Of a DNA stretch of 64,000 nt, positions 1-8,473 are shown one piece after another (position 1 is the stretch's first letter; each line of letters starts with the position of its first letter). The stretch covers positions 1 through 64,000 of the forward strand of contig NZ_QPEX01000017.1 of NCBI RefSeq assembly GCF_003335505.1. The letters are read 5' to 3'. Both the position numbers and the translations under genes were made by a program. Origin of the DNA: Bremerella cremea (GTDB lineage: Bacteria; Planctomycetota; Planctomycetia; Pirellulales; Pirellulaceae). The notes under the pieces were generated by a model. It made no database searches and had not been told where the DNA came from. It saw nothing but the letters and a program-made list of their open reading frames with translations.

Positions 1-82
1 TCAAGTGGTTTTCACGAACCCAACGAACCCAAAAGTGGGACATCCACCAATCACTCAAGCAAGTCACTACCTTATTTATATG

Positions 83-120
83 AAAAGCCTCTCAGGTCTT
101 ACGATCTGAGAGGCTTTTTT
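83..120 (+). terminator. Rho-independent terminator of an upstream gene
   Basis: A 13-bp stem (AAAAGCCTCTCAG pairing with CTGAGAGGCTTTT) encloses a 10-nt loop and is followed by a T run. It would end a transcript entering from left of the window and insulate the sigma factor gene. The A-rich left flank means it could also work in the opposite direction. Confidence 0.8.
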
Positions 121-211
121 TATGCGCTTGTCGCTCAACTGATTTCTACATTTTTAGCTGGCGACTTGAAAGATTATCCGGCATCCTGGGTGAACTCTAT
201 TGGAGGAACCC

Positions 212-811
212 ATGAGCCTGTGGCCGGAAACCAGCGAAAGTCTGATTTGTCGTGTAAAGGATCCGCAGGATGAAATGGCCTGGAATCAGTTCATGGCCAT
301 TTATCGTCCGGTGATCTATCGCCTTGCAAAGGCAAAAGGCCTCCAACATGCAGATGTTGAGGATCTTGTTCAGCGAGTCTTTGTCTCTCTTGCCGGTTCC
401 TTGGCAGATTGGAAGCCAACTGCAAGTGGGCCTGCGTTTCGGAACTGGCTTGGTCGCATCGCTAAAAACGCGATTCTTAATGCGCTTGCGCGAGCAAAAC
501 CGGACCAGGCTGCTGGTTCTACCACGGTCAATGACTTGCTGAATGATTGGCCTGCCGATTCGGCAAGTGAAGAAGATCTACTTCGTGAAAGTCGCTTGCA
601 GGCCTTTCGCTGGGCTACGGAGCAAATCGAAGGTGAATTTAATGAACCTACCTGGTTTATGTTTCAGGAGACGGCGATCAAAGGGCGTCCTGTTGCCGAA
701 GTCGCCGGCCAGGTAGGTAAATCGGCTGGGGCGGTTTATATCGCCCGTTGTCGTGTGATGCAGCGGATCAAGGAAAAGGTCAACGAAGTTTCTGAAATGT
801 GGAATGGCTAA
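212..811 (+). CDS. ECF RNA polymerase sigma factor (planctomycete type)
   Basis: A 199-residue sigma70-family factor of the extracytoplasmic-function type, expected to direct RNA polymerase to a small regulon. Region 2 lies around residues 15-90 (WNQFMAIYRPVIYRLAKAKG, then DVEDLVQRVF, FRNWLGRIAKN). Region 4 lies around 145-190 (AIKGRPVAEVAGQVGKSAGA). The ATG was chosen because GGAGGA lies 4 nt upstream; an in-frame TTG four codons earlier overlaps that site and is unlikely. The stop codon overlaps the ATG of the zinc-finger/kinase gene in TAATG, so the two are translationally coupled. Such sigma-kinase pairs are common in planctomycetes. The kinase's zinc-finger leader probably controls this sigma factor (inference). 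Confidence 0.9.
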   Translation: MSLWPETSESLICRVKDPQDEMAWNQFMAIYRPVIYRLAKAKGLQHADVEDLVQRVFVSLAGSLADWKPTASGPAFRNWLGRIAKNAILNALARAKPDQAAGSTTVNDLLNDWPADSASEEDLLRESRLQAFRWATEQIEGEFNEPTWFMFQETAIKGRPVAEVAGQVGKSAGAVYIARCRVMQRIKEKVNEVSEMWNG

Positions 812-1167
812 TGAGCACGTCAGTTTGCCTCGGTGTGGAAGAGATTCACGTTTTGCTGGCAGGTCAAATGGAGCCTAGTCTACTGAGTGAGGCTGAGCAG
901 CATTTATCTGCTTGTGATCATTGTCGGGCAAAGCTGGAAAACCAAATAGGGGATTCGCTTTGGTGGGGGGAAGCCGAGAGGTCTCTGCGTTCGGCAGAAA
1001 ATAATCAAGCGGAAGTATCAGGCAATGAACCTCCAAATGTTGCTTGGTTGGAACTTCTCGGGCCGACCGATGATCCTGATTTTCTGGGACGTATAGGCCC
1101 GTACGAAATTGTGGGCTTGTTAGGGCAGGGGGGGCATGGGAACGGTTTTCAAGAGTTTCGATCGTAG
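811..1167 (+). CDS. N-terminal part of a frameshifted zinc-finger Ser/Thr kinase
   Basis: This reading frame encodes 118 residues. It begins with a zinc-finger-like segment (HLSACDHCRAKL, an H-x3-C-x2-C pattern typical of anti-sigma zf-HC2 domains). It runs into the start of a protein kinase domain (GPYEIVGLLGQGG), then leaves frame in a run of seven Gs and ends 11 codons later. With six Gs the frame would continue as LGQGGMGTVFKS into the kinase ORF that overlaps it. The ATG is preferred over an in-frame GTG four codons upstream because it overlaps the sigma factor stop. In sigma/kinase pairs of this kind the zinc finger probably binds the sigma factor (inference). Confidence 0.75.
   Translation: MSTSVCLGVEEIHVLLAGQMEPSLLSEAEQHLSACDHCRAKLENQIGDSLWWGEAERSLRSAENNQAEVSGNEPPNVAWLELLGPTDDPDFLGRIGPYEIVGLLGQGGHGNGFQEFRS
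1128..1134 (+). other. G7 homopolymer, site of the kinase frameshift
   Basis: Seven consecutive Gs lie inside the glycine-rich ATP-binding loop codons. Removing one G joins the zinc-finger frame to the kinase frame and restores a perfect GQGGMGTVFKS loop. It may be a sequencing or assembly error, a true mutation, or a slippery site used for frameshifting or phase variation. Confidence 0.8.
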
Positions 1168-3418
1168 CCTGAACCGTTTTGTCTCGCTTAAGGTGATGCT
1201 TCCTCATCTTGCTGCTTCCGCCGCAGCTCGAAAAAGATTTGCGCGAGAAGCACGGGCGGCAGCAGCTGTCGTGAACGATCATGTCCTGCCCATTTATGGT
1301 GTCGATCAGTGGCAGGGAATTCCCTATTTGGTTTCGCAGTATATTTCTGGGCAAAGTCTGCAGAAGCGATTGAACCAAGAGGGCCCGCTGGAATTAAAAG
1401 AGATTTTGCGAATTGGTTTGCAAGCCGAGCGAGGCTTGGCAGCAGCACATGCTCAAGGGCTTGTTCACCGAGATGTCAAACCATCGAATATTTTGCTGGA
1501 TGGCACGGTTGAACGGGCTTTGCTTACCGATTTTGGCCTGGCCCGTGCTGTCGACGATGCTTCGCTAACGTGCAGCGGTTTTCTTGCCGGAACGCCTCAA
1601 TATATGTCGCCGGAACAGTCCCGCGGTGAAGCGGTTGATCAGCGAAGCGACTTGTTCAGTCTCGGTGGGTTGCTCTATGCCATGGCCACGGGAAATCCAC
1701 CCTTCCAAGCCGAAACATCGCTGGGAGTATTGAGGCTGATTAACGAACAAGATTCAAAGCGGCTTAAAGAAGTTAATTCGAAGCTACTGGTCTGGCTGCA
1801 GACATTGATCGATAAGTTAATGGCAAAACAGCCAGAGGATCGTTTTCAATCCGCTGACGAAGTGGCAAATTTGCTTGAGCAGTGCCTGGCCCATTTGCAG
1901 CAACCGAATCATGCCGAGATTCCCAGCGAGCTTCTGCCAAAGTCCCGCTGGCTTTCCGCTGGAATGTTTCGGGTTGGTATATGGGGGATTCTTCTGGCTA
2001 CCCTTTTCGGTGGCGGCGCATTTGCATGGCAAGCGGCCAGTGAGCCTGCCGATCCCATTGAGGGAAACTGGAACGGCGAGAGCTGGGGAAACATCTCACT
2101 GCAACGAGATGAGTTCGATAACCTACGCGGCACATTCGTTGAAAAGGATTCTCAAGCCAAGGGAACGTTCACCATAGAATGGTCTCGCATTCAGCAGCGT
2201 TACATCGGGCCTTGGAGAAATGAAAAAGGAGCCCGTGGGAAGCTTTCGTTACGAGTCGTCAGTGGCGAAATTCGCGGAGCAAGAACTGCACGTCAGGGGA
2301 AAGACGATGGCAGCTCACCCAATTTGCCTGCACTCGGAGATTTCCGTTGGATGCGGGCGATCGAAGCGAAGCAAATGACGGCAACCGAAGTCGCGGAAGC
2401 GGTCTACCAGGCAATTTATGAACAGAATATCCCCAATATAAAACGGCACTTAGCCAAGCAAAATGCTATGCCGTCAGATAGCACAGGATGGGTGAGCCAT
2501 GTTGCAAAAACGATATCAAGTCTTTCGCCGCATCATCCCAAGGTGATTGTGGAGTCCGATCGAGCGGTCGCGGTTTTTAACTCGATGAAGTCACCCGCAG
2601 AGATGCGATTTCAAGAAGGGGAGGACCGTCTTGGTGAGAGGTGCCATTTTGTCATTGAGCTAAATCGCCTCAATGGAGTGTGGTCTGTTTGGAATATCAA
2701 TCTTTGGTCTGAAGCCAAGGTAAAGCAGTGGCAGGAGGAGGTCATTCAAAGAGTGATAGCTCGGCAGCAGCGTCCCAAGCCTCGTCCGACCATTCATTTA
2801 GCGGCTCCTTCGAGCGAGGCAGAGAAAGCGTTGGCGGCGTTGGAGTTGGTTTTCTTTCAGGACAAGGCACGGCGGAAAGTGCCAGCGATTCTCGTTGGTA
2901 CAGAAAGTGGAACGTTGGCTATTACTTCTAGGCTTGCGGTCTCCGCTCCGAAGGAGTTGCCCCGTGCGACCGATCAGGTTTTTATTGATGCTCCTGGAAA
3001 CTCGCCGGTAGAAGCAACTTATTTTCCCCGTGGTTCAACGAAGGAGTTGTTTTTTTATCATACCGCAGAGCAGCTCAGTGATTTTCCCCTCGGGGAAATT
3101 GCCACGCTTCGTGTGGGAGACAAAGTGTCGGTTGTCCAGCCAGGCTCGCGGATGATTATCCTCTCGGACGCAGCAATAGTAACCAAGCAAAACGCCTGGA
3201 TGTATCGTGTTGTTTCCCAACAACGAAACGAAATGGAAGAATATCGTGACCTGGTAGTCGTGGATGCCAATTTGCCACCAGGCACGGTTGTGTTCAAAGA
3301 AGGTCAGCTGGCAGGAATTGTGCTGTGTAATAAAGGCGAAGGGAAAGTGGAATCTTTTGTCGTACCTGCTCGAAGAATCCAAGAGGCTGTCCAGCAACTT
3401 CGAGATTCAAAGCCGTAA
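1136..3418 (+). CDS. Ser/Thr protein kinase, transmembrane (main part of frameshifted gene)
   Basis: This 760-residue frame carries nearly all of a Hanks-type kinase: catalytic Lys19 (VSLKV), the HRDVKPSN loop around 111-118, DFG at 132-134 and an APE-equivalent SPE near 158-160. A transmembrane helix at about 277-299 puts the rest outside the cytoplasm. The C-terminal about 200 residues end with LPPGTVVFKEGQLAGIVL, which resembles the closing strands of trypsin-like folds but has no GDSGG-type serine. The ATG sits inside the glycine loop, so it is not a natural start. The true gene begins at the zinc-finger ATG and would encode about 868 residues. It is probably a membrane receptor kinase signalling to the ECF factor. 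Confidence 0.85.
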   Translation: MGTVFKSFDRSLNRFVSLKVMLPHLAASAAARKRFAREARAAAAVVNDHVLPIYGVDQWQGIPYLVSQYISGQSLQKRLNQEGPLELKEILRIGLQAERGLAAAHAQGLVHRDVKPSNILLDGTVERALLTDFGLARAVDDASLTCSGFLAGTPQYMSPEQSRGEAVDQRSDLFSLGGLLYAMATGNPPFQAETSLGVLRLINEQDSKRLKEVNSKLLVWLQTLIDKLMAKQPEDRFQSADEVANLLEQCLAHLQQPNHAEIPSELLPKSRWLSAGMFRVGIWGILLATLFGGGAFAWQAASEPADPIEGNWNGESWGNISLQRDEFDNLRGTFVEKDSQAKGTFTIEWSRIQQRYIGPWRNEKGARGKLSLRVVSGEIRGARTARQGKDDGSSPNLPALGDFRWMRAIEAKQMTATEVAEAVYQAIYEQNIPNIKRHLAKQNAMPSDSTGWVSHVAKTISSLSPHHPKVIVESDRAVAVFNSMKSPAEMRFQEGEDRLGERCHFVIELNRLNGVWSVWNINLWSEAKVKQWQEEVIQRVIARQQRPKPRPTIHLAAPSSEAEKALAALELVFFQDKARRKVPAILVGTESGTLAITSRLAVSAPKELPRATDQVFIDAPGNSPVEATYFPRGSTKELFFYHTAEQLSDFPLGEIATLRVGDKVSVVQPGSRMIILSDAAIVTKQNAWMYRVVSQQRNEMEEYRDLVVVDANLPPGTVVFKEGQLAGIVLCNKGEGKVESFVVPARRIQEAVQQLRDSKP

Positions 3419-3558
3419 GCCTGGCGACTGGCCCCAGGCCGCGATCAGAAATCGGACGCCAGCAGATGCGTCAGGAATTTTGCCCGGTGAAATCTGGGTG
3501 AGGCGTGTTAGAATACGTAAATTGGTTCTTCCGCTGGTATTTATGGAATGTTTTTCTC

Positions 3559-3810
3559 ATGGCCGATTTCAAGCTTCCTCCCCTCAAAAAAGCGAAGAAG
3601 GGACAAGCTCCGAAGTTTTCTGATTCGGGGCCGCTAACGAAGAGCATGGTAAAGCAGGTCGAGTCTTACTTGCCTATCATTCTGACGCGTTTGAAAGCAG
3701 GCCAAGATTTCGAGAAGATCGCTCGCGACATCGCAACCCATGCTGGGGTGCAGCCTGATCAGGTCGCGAAATATGTGCAAGCGGTTATAAAAACCGGCGC
3801 GTCGGCCTAG
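3559..3810 (+). CDS. Small conserved-looking hypothetical protein
   Basis: An 83-residue soluble protein with a basic, Lys/Pro-rich N-terminus (residues 1-25) and a predicted helical C-terminal part (SMVKQVESYLPIILTRLKAG, then a short helix-turn-helix-like stretch VQPDQVAKYVQAVIK). The start MADFKLPP was chosen because the preceding 18 codons in frame look non-coding (Trp/Phe-rich). There is no strong Shine-Dalgarno sequence. It sits alone between the kinase and a convergent tRNA. Function unknown. Confidence 0.6.
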   Translation: MADFKLPPLKKAKKGQAPKFSDSGPLTKSMVKQVESYLPIILTRLKAGQDFEKIARDIATHAGVQPDQVAKYVQAVIKTGASA

Positions 3811-3843
3811 TGGCTTCTCTTGTTTGCAGCCGCGCATGAAAAA

Positions 3844-3872
3844 GGGTTTGCGACTAAAGAGAACGCAAACCC
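3844..3872 (-). terminator. Rho-independent terminator of tRNA-Leu
   Basis: A perfect 9-bp stem (GGGTTTGCG/CGCAAACCC) with an 11-nt loop is followed on the minus strand by TTTTT. It lies just downstream of the tRNA 3' end. The A/T tracts on both sides could let it also end transcripts from the plus-strand small gene. Confidence 0.7.
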
Positions 3873-3880
3873 TAAAAAAG

Positions 3881-3966
<86 letters not shown>

Positions 3967-4060
3967 ACAATATTGGCATCGGATCAAGCTAAACAGTCTA
4001 CGTGAAACACTCGAAAGGTCAAGTGGGGGACACGCCGGTCCCTGGCGAAGTTCGCGCTGG

Positions 4061-5632
4061 TTAGTGATCGTTTTTTCGCTTCACCAGAACCAATGTCTTG
4101 TCGGCGTTAATCCTGATAGCAGCAGAGTTTAGGCGTTCTTGTACGGCACGCATGATGCGATCGGTCGGAAGGTCCATGTGCCGCACGATTAGGTCGCAGA
4201 ATTTGGCTTGCCAGTTCTTGCCGTCTAGTTCTTCGAGCGTCTCGGAGAGCCCTGAGGAGAGCAACGCCAGCGTTTCGCCGGGCTGAAGCATAGCGGTGGC
4301 TAGTTGCGGTTCAACTTCCGGACTGCTACCCAGTGGCCAAGATGGGTTCCAGAGGGGCTTCACGGAATTGTGTTTGAAGGCAAACCCTTGAACATGCCCG
4401 CACGATCCGGCTTCCATGGTGCCGAGCATAGGATCGAAAATTGCGTAAGCCAACGAAGCAAAGTGGTCGCCTGCCGACGCTTCCCAGAAAGTTCGGTTGA
4501 CGCGGTCGAGCATCATTTCTGCGTTGTGTGCGATGCGACAATTTGCTTTGACGGCCGTGGCCAAGCTGGTCGAGGTCATCACGGCGTCGAAATTGTCGTC
4601 CATGGCATCGCCAACAAAAATTGCCAGCTTGCCATCTTCGATTACGGCCCAATCATGGAAGTCGCCTCCCATGTCGTTTCCTTGTTGCGTCCAGGCCGAA
4701 ACGTCCCAGCCGTCGACCAGCGGTTTCACGTTGGGGAGTTGTGCCTTTTGACGATCAGCAATTTGGTTTTTTTGGCGAGCAAGCTTTTGCGTGGTCCGTC
4801 GTTCAGAAATGAGTTGATCTCGTTCCAAATCGACTGCTAGTTTGCCTGCGATGATTTCTAAGAGGTTCGTCTCTCGCAAGCTAAAATCTCGCGATGTTTG
4901 TGAGTAGACCCACAACGTTCCCAGGGGAGTCGTGGAGGTTGAAATCGGAATGCAAACCGCCGAAGGGGCTTCTTCTGGGCAGGGCCAGTGGGGCAATAGT
5001 TTAGTATCTTCCAGGACCACGGCATGGCCAGATAACGCTTCCAGGTCGGCCAGGCTTCCTTCTAAGGGACGCGGCGGATCGAGCAAGCGTGTTGCGGGCA
5101 AGTTGTGGGAAGCGCGAAGTTTGAGCTGGCTGGTCGCGTCGTCTAATACATAGAGGCCAGCCGCGTCGGCACCGGTTACATCGACGGCTGAGGCGAGGGC
5201 CGCTTCCAGGCGTTCGGCCAAGTCTTCGATAGAAGGATTGGCAATCACGGGAATATGCGTCGCTAGTTCCGCTTCTTGCTTCCGCAGCGTGATCCGTAAG
5301 CGGTCGATTTCTGCCAGCAAAAATTCGAGTCCGCCAGCGACTCCGCCCATGCTTTCGGCAGTCAGGGCGTCACTGGCAGCGGAGGACGCTTGCTTTTCGG
5401 CTGCGTGCAGTTCGATGCGTGCGGTATTGCCGCCCCGTGTCACTTGTTGCTGTGACATACGTTTCCCCTTGTTAGGTTGACGTTCTTCACGAAGGGCCAA
5501 GCGAAAACCGGTTAGGTTGGCTAAGGCCTGGGAGATTTGTGTCAGCCCAGGATAGGCTTCCTGCTTCGCGGTTTCACTGACAGGGGACTCTTCGCGATGG
5601 ACTCGCAAATAATCGGGAATCGGTCGGGGCAT
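4061..5632 (-). CDS. GAF domain plus SpoIIE/PP2C-like phosphatase
   Basis: About 523 residues. An N-terminal segment resembles the short motif preceding planctomycete PP2C proteins (AYPGLTQISQALANLTGF). A coiled stretch (LAEIDRLRITLRKQEAEL) follows, then a GAF-like sensor at about 125-275 and a SpoIIE-type phosphatase at about 300-520 (MGGDFHDW, VGDAMDD, SCGHVQGF, DKTLVLVK). Family members dephosphorylate anti-sigma antagonists. The usual GDVxGHG is changed to GDAMDDN and the usual TDG Asp is Ser (LLSSGLSE), so metal binding may be weakened. An in-frame GTG lies four codons upstream. An internal ATG at 5458 has a better ribosome site (AAGGGG) and could give a shorter form. It may share a transcript with the downstream tRNA. 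Confidence 0.85.
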   Translation of the reverse strand: MPRPIPDYLRVHREESPVSETAKQEAYPGLTQISQALANLTGFRLALREERQPNKGKRMSQQQVTRGGNTARIELHAAEKQASSAASDALTAESMGGVAGGLEFLLAEIDRLRITLRKQEAELATHIPVIANPSIEDLAERLEAALASAVDVTGADAAGLYVLDDATSQLKLRASHNLPATRLLDPPRPLEGSLADLEALSGHAVVLEDTKLLPHWPCPEEAPSAVCIPISTSTTPLGTLWVYSQTSRDFSLRETNLLEIIAGKLAVDLERDQLISERRTTQKLARQKNQIADRQKAQLPNVKPLVDGWDVSAWTQQGNDMGGDFHDWAVIEDGKLAIFVGDAMDDNFDAVMTSTSLATAVKANCRIAHNAEMMLDRVNRTFWEASAGDHFASLAYAIFDPMLGTMEAGSCGHVQGFAFKHNSVKPLWNPSWPLGSSPEVEPQLATAMLQPGETLALLSSGLSETLEELDGKNWQAKFCDLIVRHMDLPTDRIMRAVQERLNSAAIRINADKTLVLVKRKNDH

Positions 5633-5985
5633 GGAAGTGGCCACGTACTGAAGTCGTTTGTGAGCTATGCTTCGTCCGTGACCATCAAGCGAGAAGCCTT
5701 CATGGCAAATCCACTTGCCGGAATGTCTCGTCGTAACGGCATCCTTCGCCGCTAGTAGTGGGAATCGTCACACAAGGCGTTACACATTAGCCAGTCTCGC
5801 TAGTTTCTCAGACTCCCGTTCCGGTAATGCCTTTTGCATAAGCAGTGCGGCTTGCACGGCCCAAAAACGCTAGGCATTTTTTGAAACTTTCTTGCAAGCC
5901 GTGAATCGCGATGACCAAACGTGTCCCGTAGATCACTGAACATCAGAACAGTGCTTTTGGAAATTGCTCATTAGGGAGATAAGCC
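5633..5985. other. Intergenic region between divergent genes
   Basis: This gap of about 350 bases separates the divergently transcribed phosphatase and small unknown gene. It should hold both promoters, but no convincing -35/-10 pair was found. A GGGAG ribosome site is present before the rightward gene. No RNA gene or repeat was recognised. Confidence 0.5.
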
Positions 5986-6489
5986 ATGTTCTGGCATTAC
6001 ACTACCGGACGTCATATCGATGCCATTTTCAACCGCGGTGTTCTCGAACCGCATGTTGCTTCGTGGGCTCAGGGAGGGCTGTCTGCAGTTTGGTTTTCGA
6101 CGAACGATTTTTGGGAGTCATCGGTCAATTGTGCCGTGCAACGCCCAGCCACGCAGCATCGATTGCTGGGAACTCGCGAGATGACCGAGCTGTTGTGCGA
6201 CGGCTTATTTCGTTTCTCGGTAAAGTCGACCGTGGGCGTTGTGACGTGGGGGCAGTACTGTGAAGAAAGTCGTTTGACCAACCGCTGTGTCGAAGCATGT
6301 CGCCGCGTGGCAGCCATCGAAGGTTCGCACCCAGGCCGCTGGTTGGCCTGCCTCGGAGAGGTTCACGCCGACGAATGGCTTACCGTCGAACGGTGGTACG
6401 GCGATCAATGGGGCGTGATTGAAGGAGTGGAAGAGGTATTACCACCCCTGTGGGCTGAAGAAGACTTTTTGCTGCAAGCTGCGGGGTAA
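5986..6489 (+). CDS. Hypothetical protein with an ADP-ribosyltransferase-like N-terminus
   Basis: A 167-residue soluble protein without signal peptide or membrane helix. The N-terminus (FWHYTTGRHIDAIFNRGVLE, then AVWFSTNDFWESS) resembles the His-Tyr strand and following helix of small ADP-ribosyltransferase-like or RNA phosphotransferase-like folds. A catalytic glutamate cannot be assigned by eye, so this is only suggestive. The C-terminus is Trp- and Glu-rich (WYGDQWGVIEGVEEVLP). The start is supported by GGGAG upstream. It stands alone, ending close to the convergent pntB gene. Confidence 0.75.
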   Translation: MFWHYTTGRHIDAIFNRGVLEPHVASWAQGGLSAVWFSTNDFWESSVNCAVQRPATQHRLLGTREMTELLCDGLFRFSVKSTVGVVTWGQYCEESRLTNRCVEACRRVAAIEGSHPGRWLACLGEVHADEWLTVERWYGDQWGVIEGVEEVLPPLWAEEDFLLQAAG

Positions 6490-6508
6490 AATGTGAGCCC
6501 GCGAATGA

Positions 6509-7915
6509 TTACTGCTCTTTCACGGCGCTCACAATATCGAGCACCGCCTTCTTCCCATCGGAGAAGAACATGAGCGTGTTATCAGCGGCGAAAAGCGGGT
6601 TGGGGATTTTCGCGAAGCCAGGGCTGAGACTGCGTTTAATGACAATGACGGTGCGGGCCTTGTTGACTTCGATGATTGGCATCCCGCTGATTGGGCTGTT
6701 GGGATCGGTATTGGCTAGCGGGTTCACCACGTCGTTGGCCCCAATCACGATGGCTACGTCGACCTGACCTAAGGTTGGATTGATTTCGTCCATTTCCTTA
6801 AGCTGTTCGTACGGAACGTCTGCTTCCGCGAGTAACACGTTCATGTGACCTGGCATTCGTCCGGCCACCGGGTGAATCGCGTACTCGACTTCAACGCCTT
6901 TGTCGCGTAGTAGGTTTGCCAGGTCACGCACGGCATGTTGGGCCTGGGCGACGGCGAGACCATAACCAGGCACAAAGACCACGCGTTGGGCCGTATCGAG
7001 AATCATCGCAATGTCTTCGGCTGATGTCGAACGAACATTGGCGTAGATTTCGTCATCGGAGCCAGCCGGGCCACTGGACGATTGCATGGTGCCAAACAGG
7101 ACATTAACTAGCGATCGGTTCATCGCTTTGCACATGATTTGCGTAAGAATGATCCCTGACGCGCCAACGAGCGAGCCAGAGATGATCAGCACGTTGTTTT
7201 CAATCACAAACCCCGTAGCTGCGGCAGCCAGCCCGGAGTAGCTGTTCAGCAGGGCGATCACCACCGGCATATCAGCCCCGCCAATCGGCATTACTAAGGT
7301 AAAGCCCAGAACCGTGGCCAGCACTACGATTGCCAGGTAAGGCCAGCCCACGCCTGCGGTGGCCATCACAATTAGCATTAATATCGCGGCGACCGAGATC
7401 AGGGCGTTGATTGCTTGGGGATAAGCGATTGGGAGCGGACGTTCGAACAAATCAATCTCTTGTAGCTTGCCAAAGGCAACGAGCGAGCCCCAGAATGTGA
7501 CGGTGCCGATTAAGCCCGATAGGCCGATCGCCAGCATCACATCGGGGGTTGCGGTCGTGTCGGTAATGCCCACTAATTCTGCCCCAGCGACGAAGACAGA
7601 GGCCGCACCACCCAGGCCGTTGAACAGGGCCACCAATTGCGGCATCTGGGTCATCTCGACCTTGATGGCCATGACGGCTCCGATGGCACCCCCAATTGCC
7701 AAGCCGAGGCCAATCAACAGCCAGCCAGACCAAGTGGCATCGCCGTCGGCCAGAATCTGATATGCAGTGATTAACACGGCCAGCAGCATGGCGATACTGC
7801 TAATTAGATTGCCTCGCACGGCACTGCGCGGATGGGCCATCATCTTCAGCCCAACGATGAATAAGACCGCAGCGACCAGATAAGTGAGGTTGACGATAAT
7901 TTGCGAGTCGAACAT
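6509..7915 (-). CDS. pntB: NAD(P) transhydrogenase subunit beta
   Basis: A 468-residue integral membrane subunit of the proton-translocating transhydrogenase, which uses the proton gradient to reduce NADP+ with NADH. About eight or nine helices occupy residues 1-270. The C-terminal NADP(H)-binding domain has the family motifs VPGYGLAVAQAQHAVRDLA, GRMPGHMNVLLAEA and VIGANDVVNPLA. AAGGAG lies 6 nt before the ATG. It is the last gene of a three-gene operon with pntAA and pntAB, about 80 nt after pntAB. Length matches the family. Confidence 0.97.
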   Translation of the reverse strand: MFDSQIIVNLTYLVAAVLFIVGLKMMAHPRSAVRGNLISSIAMLLAVLITAYQILADGDATWSGWLLIGLGLAIGGAIGAVMAIKVEMTQMPQLVALFNGLGGAASVFVAGAELVGITDTTATPDVMLAIGLSGLIGTVTFWGSLVAFGKLQEIDLFERPLPIAYPQAINALISVAAILMLIVMATAGVGWPYLAIVVLATVLGFTLVMPIGGADMPVVIALLNSYSGLAAAATGFVIENNVLIISGSLVGASGIILTQIMCKAMNRSLVNVLFGTMQSSSGPAGSDDEIYANVRSTSAEDIAMILDTAQRVVFVPGYGLAVAQAQHAVRDLANLLRDKGVEVEYAIHPVAGRMPGHMNVLLAEADVPYEQLKEMDEINPTLGQVDVAIVIGANDVVNPLANTDPNSPISGMPIIEVNKARTVIVIKRSLSPGFAKIPNPLFAADNTLMFFSDGKKAVLDIVSAVKEQ

Positions 7916-7996
7916 GGTTGCTCCTTCTGGTTGCTTGCTTGCGACTGCACGGACTCGGCTTCGTTTCGAGCCGTGACACGCGATCTCGCTTCTCTC

Positions 7997-8473
7997 TTAC
8001 CGCTTCGCTTTGAACATCGATAGCATGCGGTTGGTAACCATGTATCCGCCAACCACATTTACCGTGGCCATGATGATTGCTAGAAAGCCCAGCAGCGAGG
8101 CAAACCAGTTCGCCCCTAACGCCGTGGCCAGCAAAGCACCGACGATGGCAATGCCGGAAATCGCGTTCGAGCCAGACATTAGCGGGGTATGCAGTGTGGG
8201 CGGAACTTTGGTGATGATTTCAAAGCCTACAAAAACTGCGAGGACGAAAATCGTGAGACTAGCGACCAGGGCAGTCCATTTGCTGAACTTTGGGGATGTC
8301 GCTTCTTCTTCGGGCGGAGCGGGCTGTTGCGGCGAAGTCAATTCTCTTTCGACTTTAGGCGTGTCAGCAGCCGGGCTCGCCGCTTCCTTTTCGGTTTGAG
8401 CGAAACTGGTCGCTGGCGAATAGACGCCAACCAGCGTGAACGCGACAAGCAGTAATAGCAGCTTACGAATCAC
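7997..8473 (-). CDS. pntAB: NAD(P) transhydrogenase alpha-2 membrane subunit with N-terminal extension
   Basis: A 158-residue membrane part of the split alpha subunit. The C-terminal about 95 residues carry three hydrophobic helices and the family pattern TPLMSGSNAISGIAIVGALL. Unusually, the first about 60 residues are a signal-peptide-like segment (KLLLLLVAFTLVGVYSPATSFAQ) followed by a Pro/Glu-rich linker. Typical alpha-2 subunits are about 100 residues and lack this. The GTG start has AAGGAGA 6 nt upstream and lies inside the end of pntAA (11-nt overlap), so translation is coupled. The extension would put an extra charged segment outside the membrane. Confidence 0.92.
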   Translation of the reverse strand: MIRKLLLLLVAFTLVGVYSPATSFAQTEKEAASPAADTPKVERELTSPQQPAPPEEEATSPKFSKWTALVASLTIFVLAVFVGFEIITKVPPTLHTPLMSGSNAISGIAIVGALLATALGANWFASLLGFLAIIMATVNVVGGYMVTNRMLSMFKAKR

